Origin: an uncultured Alphaproteobacteria bacterium
GTDB lineage: Bacteria > Pseudomonadota > Alphaproteobacteria > Rickettsiales > UBA1997
Length of the DNA: 6,867 nt
NCBI GenBank assembly: GCA_903898475.1
Contig: CAIUFU010000151.1
Span: 1-6,867 of the forward strand
Direction of reading: 5' to 3'
The translations under genes and the position numbers were made by a program. Positions within the stretch are counted from its first letter, which is position 1; every line of letters starts with the position of its first letter. A model generated the notes under the pieces. It was not told where the DNA came from and searched no databases. It saw only the letters and a program-made list of their open reading frames with translations. Positions 1-5,226 of this stretch are shown here, one piece after another.

Positions 1-81
1 AATTGACAACCAACACCAGCCAGTTGTGAAGCTTTGCTAAGTGTCGAAAAATATCTTCGAGACAAAAATTATTGATTTCGC

Positions 82-118
82 GGGGGTAAGTAATTGAGGG
101 GGTCGTTAAGATGGGGGT
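82..118. repeat. three short G-run direct repeats
   Basis: The hexamer GGGGGT occurs at 82-87, 98-103 and 113-118, with spacings of 16 and 15 bp. A shorter GGGG run follows at 134-137 and another near 158. The repeats lie in the non-coding DNA just downstream of the 471-residue gene. They could be binding sites or a G-rich structure-forming patch. The regular spacing is seen in the sequence, but no function can be assigned. Confidence 0.4.
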
Positions 119-141
119 CAAACCCCTATGAAAGGGGTTGA
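118..141 (-). terminator. stem-loop downstream of the 471-residue gene, possible terminator
   Basis: AACCCC (121-126) pairs perfectly with GGGGTT (134-139) around a 7-base loop. Two more pairs (TC at 118-119 with GA at 140-141) can form across a bulged A at 120. It lies about 30 bases beyond the stop codon of the minus-strand gene ending at 171, where an operon terminator would be expected. No T-run follows on the minus strand, so a Rho-independent role is doubtful. It could instead be a 3' stabilising hairpin or a binding site. Confidence 0.35.
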
Positions 142-170
142 TTTTGGAGGCTTTACAGGGGCTTATCCCG

Positions 171-1586
171 CTATTTCTTATACTGCGTATTTCCGCCTTT
201 CTGACTTTCGGGAAGCCGTAGAAAGGTTGCCATGACCTTGGCTTTATTTGTTGGGTTCTGATGATTTGGATCGTCCGTTATTTTTCTCAAACCCTCTTCT
301 AAATATTCTCTCAGTTTTTGAACTTCTGGCTGATTTTCTTTTGTTATGCTGAATTCCTGAATTGCCTCAAACATCAAACTTATGTAAGGCGTTGTGTATT
401 GATTTAAGTCTTGATGAGTGATTAATTTTTTCTTGTTTTCTAGTCCTATTGGCATTCTGAGCTCATGGCTCTTTGCCCATTTTATAAAATCTTTCGGCTT
501 AACACTTCCATACAAGGATTTTTTGTCTTCTCTTAAGAGGGCTTCGATTAAGAAATCTGTAGTACCCGACTTAAAATCATGCAAAAGCAATTTTTCAGAA
601 TCGTGCCTATTGTTAATTCTATATGAAAGCCAATCTGGCACTCCATTAAAATTAAACATGATGTCGAGATATAAATCCTCGCTATATTCGCTAAAAATGT
701 GATCGTCAGGATTTAATTCGCTAACAGTATCTAAGGCTTCCTCAATTGACCACAGGGCTTTGTTCATCAACGAAGCATAATTTATCCTATCATCATAGGA
801 GACCTCCGATTTCGTAAATTTTTCCATTTTGACCTTTTTAGCCAGACTTTCATTAGCCTCTATTCTGGAAAGCCTTTCAGAATGTCTATCCATTTTTAAC
901 GGCCTGATGACAAGTTGCGAGGATTTGTCTTTTTCAGATTTTATTGCCACGAGTAACTTCTTTTGATCCAAAAGAAGACCCTTAACACTCTCTGGCCCGT
1001 AGACCGATTCCAGCGTACCTGACGAGTTAATTTTAAAAGCGATACCGTAGATTTTATTTAAAAGTTTTTCCAAATTCTTCGCACATCTGAAATGCTCATC
1101 ATCAATTTCAAAAACATTTTTTATTTCCTTGGGCAATGGAGGAACATTCTCTGACAAAATCACCATCACGGCCTCATCAAACTTCCAGTACTTTTTGGAT
1201 ATCCAGTAGCGATAATCGAAGTATTGATTTAACTCTGGCTCTACAACCATTCCATTTTCATTGCACCATCTTACAAAATCCTTAGGTATCACGAAATAAG
1301 TTTCCTCGCTGTACTCATAGTCAAAAAAGAATTCCTGAAAATCAGGTTCTTCGAATTTAGTTTTTCTGACTGCGCCGAGACAACCATTCTTTATGTCAGC
1401 CTCAGCAATCTTCCATGTTCTACCGCCCTTATTCTGCATCAGAACTTTTCCAGACTCATCTCGTGCTGGATTCATTGGATTGTCTCCGCGAATAAGTGAA
1501 ATTGCAAAATCAAGAGACCACTCTGTTAAATCTAAGAAAGTTTCATAATTTAATGACTCTTTTTCTGACATAATTTTTTTGCTCAT
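171..1586 (-). CDS. unrecognised 471-residue element protein with internal repeats
   Basis: I do not recognise a named family. No signal peptide or membrane segment is visible, so a soluble cytoplasmic protein is likely. A tryptophan-centred motif appears three times: TEWSLDFAISLIRGDNP (residues 21-37), KYWKFDEAVMVILSENVP (132-149) and KALWSIEEALDTVSELNP (276-293). A second motif appears twice: PKDFVRWCNENGMVVEPEL (101-119) and PKDFIKWAKSHELRMPIGL (364-382). This suggests tandem copies of one module, the middle copy being degenerate. The C-terminal part (about 391-471) is a separate, probably helical segment that ends in a basic tail with LPESQKGG. The ATG at 1586 overlaps the integrase stop codon as ATGA, so the gene is probably translated by coupling with the integrase. 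The second Met (residue 6) is an alternative start; neither has a Shine-Dalgarno sequence. A role in integration, excision or element maintenance is suggested only by this coupling. Confidence is high that it is a gene and low for any function. Confidence 0.85.
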   Translation of the reverse strand: MSKKIMSEKESLNYETFLDLTEWSLDFAISLIRGDNPMNPARDESGKVLMQNKGGRTWKIAEADIKNGCLGAVRKTKFEEPDFQEFFFDYEYSEETYFVIPKDFVRWCNENGMVVEPELNQYFDYRYWISKKYWKFDEAVMVILSENVPPLPKEIKNVFEIDDEHFRCAKNLEKLLNKIYGIAFKINSSGTLESVYGPESVKGLLLDQKKLLVAIKSEKDKSSQLVIRPLKMDRHSERLSRIEANESLAKKVKMEKFTKSEVSYDDRINYASLMNKALWSIEEALDTVSELNPDDHIFSEYSEDLYLDIMFNFNGVPDWLSYRINNRHDSEKLLLHDFKSGTTDFLIEALLREDKKSLYGSVKPKDFIKWAKSHELRMPIGLENKKKLITHQDLNQYTTPYISLMFEAIQEFSITKENQPEVQKLREYLEEGLRKITDDPNHQNPTNKAKVMATFLRLPESQKGGNTQYKK

Positions 1587-2647
1587 TTTAATCTAAAAAT
1601 TTTGTTATTCATTCTCTCAACCACTCCAGCCGTGTGCGCATCCGAAATGTGAGAATAGCGCTTAACCATGCTTAAAGTTTTATGTCCAAGCACTCCCGCA
1701 ATTTCTGCAAGGGTTGCGCCGTTCATGGCTAAATAACTTGCGCAAGAGTGTCTAAGGTCGTGCCATTTAAAATCTTCAATCTCAGCCTTCTGTAATGCAG
1801 TTTCAAAAGGTGTGCGAATGTCGATTGGGGTTTGCAGATTTTTTGCGGGGAAAACTAATTCGGTGTTTTTGTTGCGGTTTTTGTAGTGCGCTTTCATCAA
1901 GTCTTTGGCAATGCCAACCAGCGGTAAAGAGCGACGCTCGCCGTTTTTGGTGTCGTGCAAAATTATCATGCCACGGTTCAAATCGACATCTTTCCATTCA
2001 AGACTTCTTATTTCCATTTTTCTTGCGCCAGTGCTAATGCCAAGCACCACTAGAATGTAGAGGAAGGGGCTTGAGCTTTCTTGGCAGGCTTCGAGCAATC
2101 TTTCGCGCTCTTCGTCATTTAAAAATCTAACTCTGCCGCGCGGCTCTTTGAGTTTTTTTATTTTCATCATTGGGTTTTCTTGCATCCAGCCCCACTCTTT
2201 AACGGCGATGGTAAAGGCGTGACTAAGAACCGAGCAATAACGATTGACGGTGGCGTTGCTTCTTTTAGCGCCCTTACGCTCGCTTTTTTCTAGCGCCAGC
2301 TTGCTTCTATATTCGGTGATTAATGCGGGCGTGACATCTGCCAGCGAGAAACTACCCATGCCACTCTTCCACCAGCCAAGTTGGGTTTTCTGGTCAATAG
2401 TGCTTTTTGGCTTTTGCGGCAAAATTTCTTTGATGTAGCGCTCGACTAACTCTTTGACGGTATGTTTTTTTGACTCAGAGGTTTTGAAGTGCCGTCCTTC
2501 GCGAATTGCTGACTCAGTGTCTTGAACCCATTTTTTTGCATCAGTTAATCTAACAAAAGTTGCGCTTTGGGTTGGATAGCCTTTAAGACGAACCTTGGCG
2601 CGATAAGATATTGCGCTGTTGGTGGTTCTTTTTTCGATTGTTGCCAT
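1583..2647 (-). CDS. int: tyrosine-type site-specific recombinase (integrase) of a tRNA-targeted element
   Basis: This 354-residue protein has the full catalytic set of the tyrosine recombinase family. It shows Arg209 in the box STGARKMEIRSLEW, Lys234 in the beta-hairpin DTKNGE, the HDLRHSCASYL box with His296 and Arg299, His322 in VLGHKT, and the nucleophile Tyr331 in VKRYSHI. Residues about 1-60 form the arm-binding-type N-terminal region, about 62-160 the SAM-like core-binding domain, and about 172-340 the catalytic domain. The length matches phage and island integrases rather than the roughly 300-residue XerC/D. It should join the element to the 3' end of the adjacent tRNA-Thr and excise it with a partner. 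The gene overlaps the downstream 471-residue gene by ATGA. Its start lies next to a palindrome cluster that may control it. No Shine-Dalgarno sequence precedes the ATG. All key residues are present, so it is probably active. Confidence 0.95.
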   Translation of the reverse strand: MATIEKRTTNSAISYRAKVRLKGYPTQSATFVRLTDAKKWVQDTESAIREGRHFKTSESKKHTVKELVERYIKEILPQKPKSTIDQKTQLGWWKSGMGSFSLADVTPALITEYRSKLALEKSERKGAKRSNATVNRYCSVLSHAFTIAVKEWGWMQENPMMKIKKLKEPRGRVRFLNDEERERLLEACQESSSPFLYILVVLGISTGARKMEIRSLEWKDVDLNRGMIILHDTKNGERRSLPLVGIAKDLMKAHYKNRNKNTELVFPAKNLQTPIDIRTPFETALQKAEIEDFKWHDLRHSCASYLAMNGATLAEIAGVLGHKTLSMVKRYSHISDAHTAGVVERMNNKIFRLK

Positions 2648-2651
2648 TTGC

Positions 2652-2699
2652 GTGATTTTTTATTTCTGAAATTCGATTTCGCGAAAAACTAGAAATCAC
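2652..2699. promoter_or_regulatory. nested palindromes just upstream of the integrase start, candidate operator
   Basis: Several overlapping dyads lie within 52 bases upstream of the integrase ATG. An outer inverted repeat GTGATTT (2652-2658) / AAATCAC (2693-2699) encloses TTTCTGAAA (2663-2671), GAAAT-TCG-ATTTC (2668-2680) and the perfect 10-base palindrome TTTCGCGAAA (2677-2686). The shared TTTC/GAAA half-sites suggest repeated binding of a dimeric regulator, or an RNA hairpin in the integrase leader. Autoregulation or control by an element-encoded repressor is an inference; no such repressor is in the window. Confidence 0.5.
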
Positions 2700-2792
2700 C
2701 ACAATAAAACGCAACAACTGATGACTAATCAGAAGTAAAATCTTTCTAAAGCATTGATAATAAAGGAGATGCAAAAGCGAATCTTCTTTTGC

Positions 2793-2952
2793 GGGACACT
2801 CAAGGGACATTCTTGAGACAAAATCATGCCAAAAGATTAAAAAACTCTTTTGTTGGAGTGGTAAGAATAAGGCTAAGAAAAAATGAAGAAGAAAAACTTA
2901 TCTGCGGAGGATTGTTGCAGTTTTTAATGTTTTAGTGTCCCGCCAGTGTCCC
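2793..2952. repeat. two inverted pairs of GGGACA/TGTCCC sites with 11-bp spacing, candidate integrase arm sites
   Basis: GGGACA is at 2793-2798 and 2804-2809, and the inverse TGTCCC is at 2936-2941 and 2947-2952. Both pairs have a period of exactly 11 bp, about one helical turn, so each pair would present its sites on one face of the DNA. The inner members extend to a perfect 10-bp inverted repeat, GCGGGACACT (2791-2800) with AGTGTCCCGC (2934-2943). The site pairs are 126 bp apart and begin about 50 bp from the tRNA 3' end. Arm-type sites of tyrosine integrases are short direct repeats placed like this beside the crossover region. That identity is inferred, not shown. Confidence 0.6.
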
Positions 2953-3000
2953 ATTTGGAAATTTTGAGAACTGATAATTTGGCTGGAGACTAGAGAGGAG

Positions 3001-3075
3001 TGGTGCCGAATGTCGGATTTGAACTGACGACCTACTGTTTACAAGACAGTTGCTCTACCACTGAGCTAATTCGGC
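3001..3075 (-). tRNA. tRNA-Thr (anticodon TGT), CCA encoded
   Basis: The minus strand folds into a full 75-base cloverleaf. It has a 7-bp acceptor stem GCCGAAT/ATTCGGC, D-arm GCTC-AGTGGTA-GAGC, anticodon stem ACTGT/ACAGT around CTTGTAA, 5-base variable loop AGGTC, and T-loop TTCAAAT. The anticodon TGT (complement of 3041-3043) reads ACN threonine codons, mainly ACA. The discriminator A and an encoded CCA occupy 3004-3001. The T-stem GTCAG/CCGAC has one A-C mismatch at its fourth pair. The 3' end faces the integrase and is the presumed attachment site, so its last bases may have been supplied by the element on integration. Transcription is leftward, from the likely promoter at 3093-3120. Confidence 0.95.
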
Positions 3076-3092
3076 TTTTTGAAGAGGCGGGC

Positions 3093-3120
3093 AAACTATT
3101 TTTGAGATGCAAAACTGCAA
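3093..3120 (-). promoter_or_regulatory. probable tRNA-Thr promoter with GC-rich discriminator
   Basis: On the minus strand TTGCAG (3120-3115) is followed after 16 bases by TAGTTT (3098-3093), then directly by the GC-rich run GCCCGCC, about 17 bases before the tRNA. Both boxes are only partial matches to sigma70. A GC-rich stretch right after the -10 is typical of stringently controlled stable-RNA promoters. It lies between the terminator of the upstream gene and the tRNA, so the tRNA needs its own promoter near here. Confidence 0.45.
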
Positions 3121-3138
3121 GAGATTTCTCTTAAAAAG

Positions 3139-3176
3139 AAAAAACCGGATCAACCTTTTGGCTGACCCGGTTTTTT
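3139..3176. terminator. strong bidirectional Rho-independent terminator
   Basis: AAAAAACCGG (3139-3148) pairs with CCGGTTTTTT (3167-3176). After one A-C mismatch, TCA/TGA and CC/GG pairs extend the stem to a TTTT loop. An A-tract on one side and a T-tract on the other let it work in both directions. It lies 22 bases past the stop of the Ala-rich gene and would end that transcript on the minus strand before the tRNA promoter. It would also block plus-strand reading from the island. Confidence 0.9.
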
Positions 3177-3197
3177 CGAAACTTTGTAAAAAGTTAA

Positions 3198-3563
3198 TTA
3201 CTTTTTAGCAGGAGCTTCAACTGCAGCAGCTGCAGGAGCAGCAACTTCAGCTTTAACTTCAGCTTTTTTAGCTTTAGCTTTTTTAGCTTTTTTAACAGCT
3301 GGTTTAGCAGCTTCAGCAGCTGGAGCAGCAACTTCAGCTTTAACAGCAGCAGGAGCAGCAGCTACTGGAGCAGCAGCTTTAACTTCAGCTTTAGCAGCAA
3401 CTGGAGCAGCTTTAGCAGCTGGAGCAGCAGCTACTGGAGCAGCAGCTGGAGCAACTTTAGCAGCTACTGGAGCAGCAGCTTTAACTTCAGCTTTAGGAGC
3501 TTGAGCTTGAGCAGCAGTAGCGAATAGAGAAACTGCAGCGATGATAAGAGATAATTTTTTCAT
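3198..3563 (-). CDS. secreted low-complexity Ala/Lys/Pro-rich protein
   Basis: From the ATG at 3563 the product has 121 residues and begins with a clear Sec signal peptide: MKK, a hydrophobic stretch (about residues 4-15), and an Ala-Gln-Ala cleavage site after residue 20. The mature part uses only Ala, Lys, Pro, Val and Glu, apart from one Gln at its start. KAEVKAAAPVAA occurs at 24-35 and 58-69, KAEVAAPAA at 75-83 and 104-112, and a basic patch KPAVKKAKKAKAKK lies at 87-100. An upstream ATG at 3602 would add 13 residues in front of the signal peptide, so the inner start is preferred; neither has a Shine-Dalgarno sequence. Composition and export recall the periplasmic acid-shock proteins (Asr type), and the Lys/Ala/Pro patch recalls histone H1-like tails, but the signal peptide argues against a nucleoid role. 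It has its own promoter and terminator. The function is unknown; a disordered envelope or periplasmic protein is the best guess. Confidence 0.8.
   Translation of the reverse strand: MKKLSLIIAAVSLFATAAQAQAPKAEVKAAAPVAAKVAPAAAPVAAAPAAKAAPVAAKAEVKAAAPVAAAPAAVKAEVAAPAAEAAKPAVKKAKKAKAKKAEVKAEVAAPAAAAVEAPAKK
3357..3496. repeat. 38-bp perfect direct repeat inside the Ala-rich gene
   Basis: Positions 3357-3394 and 3459-3496 are identical over 38 bases at a distance of 102 bp, exactly 34 codons, so the repeat is in frame. It encodes the doubled KAEVKAAAPVAA block. It sits among dense GCA/GCT alanine codons. Gain or loss of a unit would change the protein length without a frameshift. Confidence 0.85.
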
Positions 3564-3619
3564 TGTTTTTGAACCGAATTGGTTTTGATAGATGCTAGTC
3601 ATTGCTGGCTAGTTTCTTT

Positions 3620-3633
3620 CGAGGGCTACCTCG
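3620..3633. other. short stem-loop in the leader of the Ala-rich gene
   Basis: CGAGG (3620-3624) pairs with CCTCG (3629-3633) around a 4-base loop. It falls between the proposed promoter and the start codon, so it would be in the 5' leader. On the minus strand no T-run follows, so it is not a good lpd terminator. A role in mRNA stability or translation is possible but unproven. Confidence 0.3.
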
Positions 3634-3689
3634 TTTTCTTGCAGTTTTTTGACAAACTACAAGTGACGAAGCAGCTGAAAGGCGGCGGC

Positions 3690-3717
3690 AAAATATGAAC
3701 GCGATTTTGCTTGTCAA
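3690..3717 (-). promoter_or_regulatory. sigma70-like promoter of the Ala-rich gene
   Basis: On the minus strand a perfect -35 TTGACA (3717-3712) is followed after 16 bases by TATTTT (3695-3690), matching the -10 at four of six positions. The -35 begins one base after the lpd stop codon TAG (3721-3719). This gives the Ala-rich gene its own transcript, with a leader of roughly 120 bases before the ATG at 3563. Confidence 0.6.
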
Positions 3718-3718
3718 A

Positions 3719-5143
3719 CTAAAAGTGAATTACTTTTCCGTAAGCGTCCAAAACGGCCTCATGCATCATTTCCGACATTGTTGGATGTGCGAAAATTGTG
3801 TGCATTAAGTCCTCTTCTGTGAGCTCAGCTTGTTTAGCAATTACGTAACCTTGAATCATCTCAGTAACTTCAGCACCAATCAAATGCGCGCCTAAAAGTT
3901 CGCCGGTTTTTTCATCAAAAATAACTTTGATTAATCCGTCAGTTTCACCCATCGCAATTGCTTTGCCGTTAGCCATGTAAGGGAAGCGACCAACTTTAAT
4001 TTTTTTGCCCGCAGCAATTGCTTTTTTCTCGGTCAAGCCAACTGAAGCGATTTGCGGCATTGAGTAAGTGCAACCTGGAATATTTTCAACTTTGATTGGG
4101 TGAACTTTTTTAGCGTCATATTTGCCAAGCTTGCTTGCGATTTTTTCCGCAGCAATTGTGCCTTCGTGAGAAGCTTTGTGAGCCAACCAAGGCGCTCCAA
4201 CCACATCACCAATAGCAAAAATATTAGGCTCAGAAGTTTCCAAATATCCGTTAGCGATGATACGACCTTTGTCGATTTTTACTTTAGTTTTTTCGAGTCC
4301 CAAATTTTCCACATTGGCCACGATGCCTACAGCCATGATGACTTTTTCGGCTTTAATTTCTTCAATTTTTCCAGCAATTTCAACTGAAGCAGTAACTTCA
4401 CCTTTGCCTTTTTTCAAAGATTTCAACGCCGCGCCAGTGTGAATTTTAATGCCTTGTTTTTCGAAAGATTTGCGCGCCAATTTTGAAATTTCTTCATCTT
4501 CAACCGGCAAAATATTTTCGGCCATTTCGATTAGCGTAACTTCTGAACCCATGTTTTTGTAGAACGAAGCGAATTCCGAACCAATCGCGCCCGAACCCAC
4601 AACCAACAAAGATTTTGGCAAAGCCTTTGGCGTCATGGCTTCGCGGTAGGTCCAAATATTTTCAACATCCGGCTCCATGCCAGGAATCACATGCGCTCTA
4701 GCGCCAGTTGCCACAATAAAATAAGCGGCTTCAACTTGCGCAACTAATTTGCCGTCTTTTTCAACTGAGATTTTTTTGGCATCCAAAAATTTTGCAAAAC
4801 CTTCAATCACTTCAATTTTATTTTTTTTCATCAAGCCTGCAATCCCGCCGCTGAGCTTTTTGGAAACGCCGCGCGAGCGTTCGATAATTTTTGCAAAATC
4901 AAATTTCACATCCTTAACACTAAATCCGAACTGGTCTAAATTGTGTAAAAGATGATGAACTTCTGCCGATTTCAAAAGCGCCTTAGTTGGGATACAGCCC
5001 CAATTTAAGCAGATGCCGCCCAAATGATTAGCCTCGACAATTGCCACCTTTAAACCTAATTGCGCCGCGCGAATTGCTGCAACGTAACCGCCGGGACCGG
5101 CGCCAATAACGCAAAGGTCGAATTTTTTTGCTGAATCTGTCAT
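3719..5143 (-). CDS. lpd: dihydrolipoyl dehydrogenase (E3)
   Basis: This flavoprotein reoxidises dihydrolipoamide with NAD+ as the shared E3 subunit of the pyruvate and 2-oxoglutarate dehydrogenase complexes in the cytoplasm. With start MTDSAKK at 5143 it has 474 residues, the usual length. The FAD motif GAGPGG is at 14-19, the redox disulfide Cys45/Cys50 lies in GGICLNWGCIPTK, and the NAD-binding motif GSGAIG is at 183-188. A second FAD contact, IFAIGDVVGAPWLAHKA, lies in the third quarter. The dimer-interface active site HPTMSE supplies His453 and Glu458 near the C-terminus. No lipoyl domain is fused. The frame stays open to ATG 5215, and a GTG within that extension follows GGGGAGG, but the extra residues are unlike the family, so 5143 is preferred. 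It diverges from prfB across 83 bases. No E1 or E2 gene is adjacent in the window. Confidence 0.96.
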   Translation of the reverse strand: MTDSAKKFDLCVIGAGPGGYVAAIRAAQLGLKVAIVEANHLGGICLNWGCIPTKALLKSAEVHHLLHNLDQFGFSVKDVKFDFAKIIERSRGVSKKLSGGIAGLMKKNKIEVIEGFAKFLDAKKISVEKDGKLVAQVEAAYFIVATGARAHVIPGMEPDVENIWTYREAMTPKALPKSLLVVGSGAIGSEFASFYKNMGSEVTLIEMAENILPVEDEEISKLARKSFEKQGIKIHTGAALKSLKKGKGEVTASVEIAGKIEEIKAEKVIMAVGIVANVENLGLEKTKVKIDKGRIIANGYLETSEPNIFAIGDVVGAPWLAHKASHEGTIAAEKIASKLGKYDAKKVHPIKVENIPGCTYSMPQIASVGLTEKKAIAAGKKIKVGRFPYMANGKAIAMGETDGLIKVIFDEKTGELLGAHLIGAEVTEMIQGYVIAKQAELTEEDLMHTIFAHPTMSEMMHEAVLDAYGKVIHF

Positions 5144-5226
5144 GTTTTTGTAGAAAAAATTTGAAGGGGAAGGGAGAGTCGCCGGCACCCTAAATTTGCC
5201 TCCCCAAAACATCAATATTTTATCTC

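Larger units (their letters stand above)
2648..3000. other. non-coding region between integrase and tRNA: likely attachment-arm and control DNA
   Basis: I find no convincing gene in these 353 bases. A 15-codon frame from ATG 2769 follows AAGGAG directly, without the usual gap, and is not credible. The stretch holds a palindrome cluster near the integrase start (2652-2699) and two pairs of GGGACA/TGTCCC sites (2793-2952). It also holds two 7-bp stem-loops, GCAAAAG/CTTTTGC at 2771-2792 and CAAAAGA/TCTTTTG at 2830-2852. A minus-strand TATTAT (2757-2762) resembles a -10 box but has no clear -35, so the integrase promoter is not pinned down. In integrases of this kind such DNA commonly holds recombinase arm sites, excisionase sites and the int promoter. 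Confidence 0.6.
1..3003. mobile_element. tRNA-Thr-proximal end of an integrated element (partial; left end outside window)
   Basis: A tyrosine recombinase gene sits about 350 bases beyond the 3' end of a tRNA gene and on the same strand, which is the standard layout of genomic islands and prophages that integrate into tRNA 3' ends. The recombinase is followed by an overlapping gene of unknown function, and the DNA between tRNA and integrase holds repeated inverted sites. To the right of the tRNA all genes are housekeeping, so the element lies to the left. The right boundary is placed at the tRNA 3' end by inference. I found no second copy of the tRNA 3' end within positions 1-3000, so the other attachment site and most of the cargo must lie left of position 1. 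No other phage or conjugation gene is visible, so the class of element (island, prophage or ICE) cannot be told. Confidence 0.75.

Noticed and set aside
2..40. Short plus-strand open frame ending in TAA at 38-40, possible C-terminus of a gene entering from the left
   Set aside because: Twelve codons carry no recognisable signal.
42..64. Imperfect hairpin TGTCGAA / TTCGAGACA
   Set aside because: The stem is short and bulged, with no T-run and no gene end beside it.
1..110. Minus-strand open frames running off the left edge, one resembling a helix-turn-helix stretch (STLSKASQLAGV)
   Set aside because: It has no ATG start and only a weak TTG, and about 20 codons are too few to judge.
2583..2810. 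75-codon minus-strand frame overlapping the integrase start
   Set aside because: It lies in another frame over the integrase 5' end and the palindromic control DNA, with a composition unlike a protein.
2769..2816. Short plus-strand frame after AAGGAG, possible small excisionase
   Set aside because: It has only 15 codons, and the SD-like sequence abuts the ATG with no spacing.
3649..3677. Plus-strand TTGACA as a promoter
   Set aside because: There is no -10 box at a suitable distance and no plus-strand gene downstream.
5144..5215. N-terminal extension of lpd to ATG 5215, or to a GTG behind GGGGAGG
   Set aside because: The added residues (FRVPATLPSPSNFFYKN) are unlike E3 N-termini, and the start at 5143 gives the normal length. 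The GTG start cannot be fully excluded.
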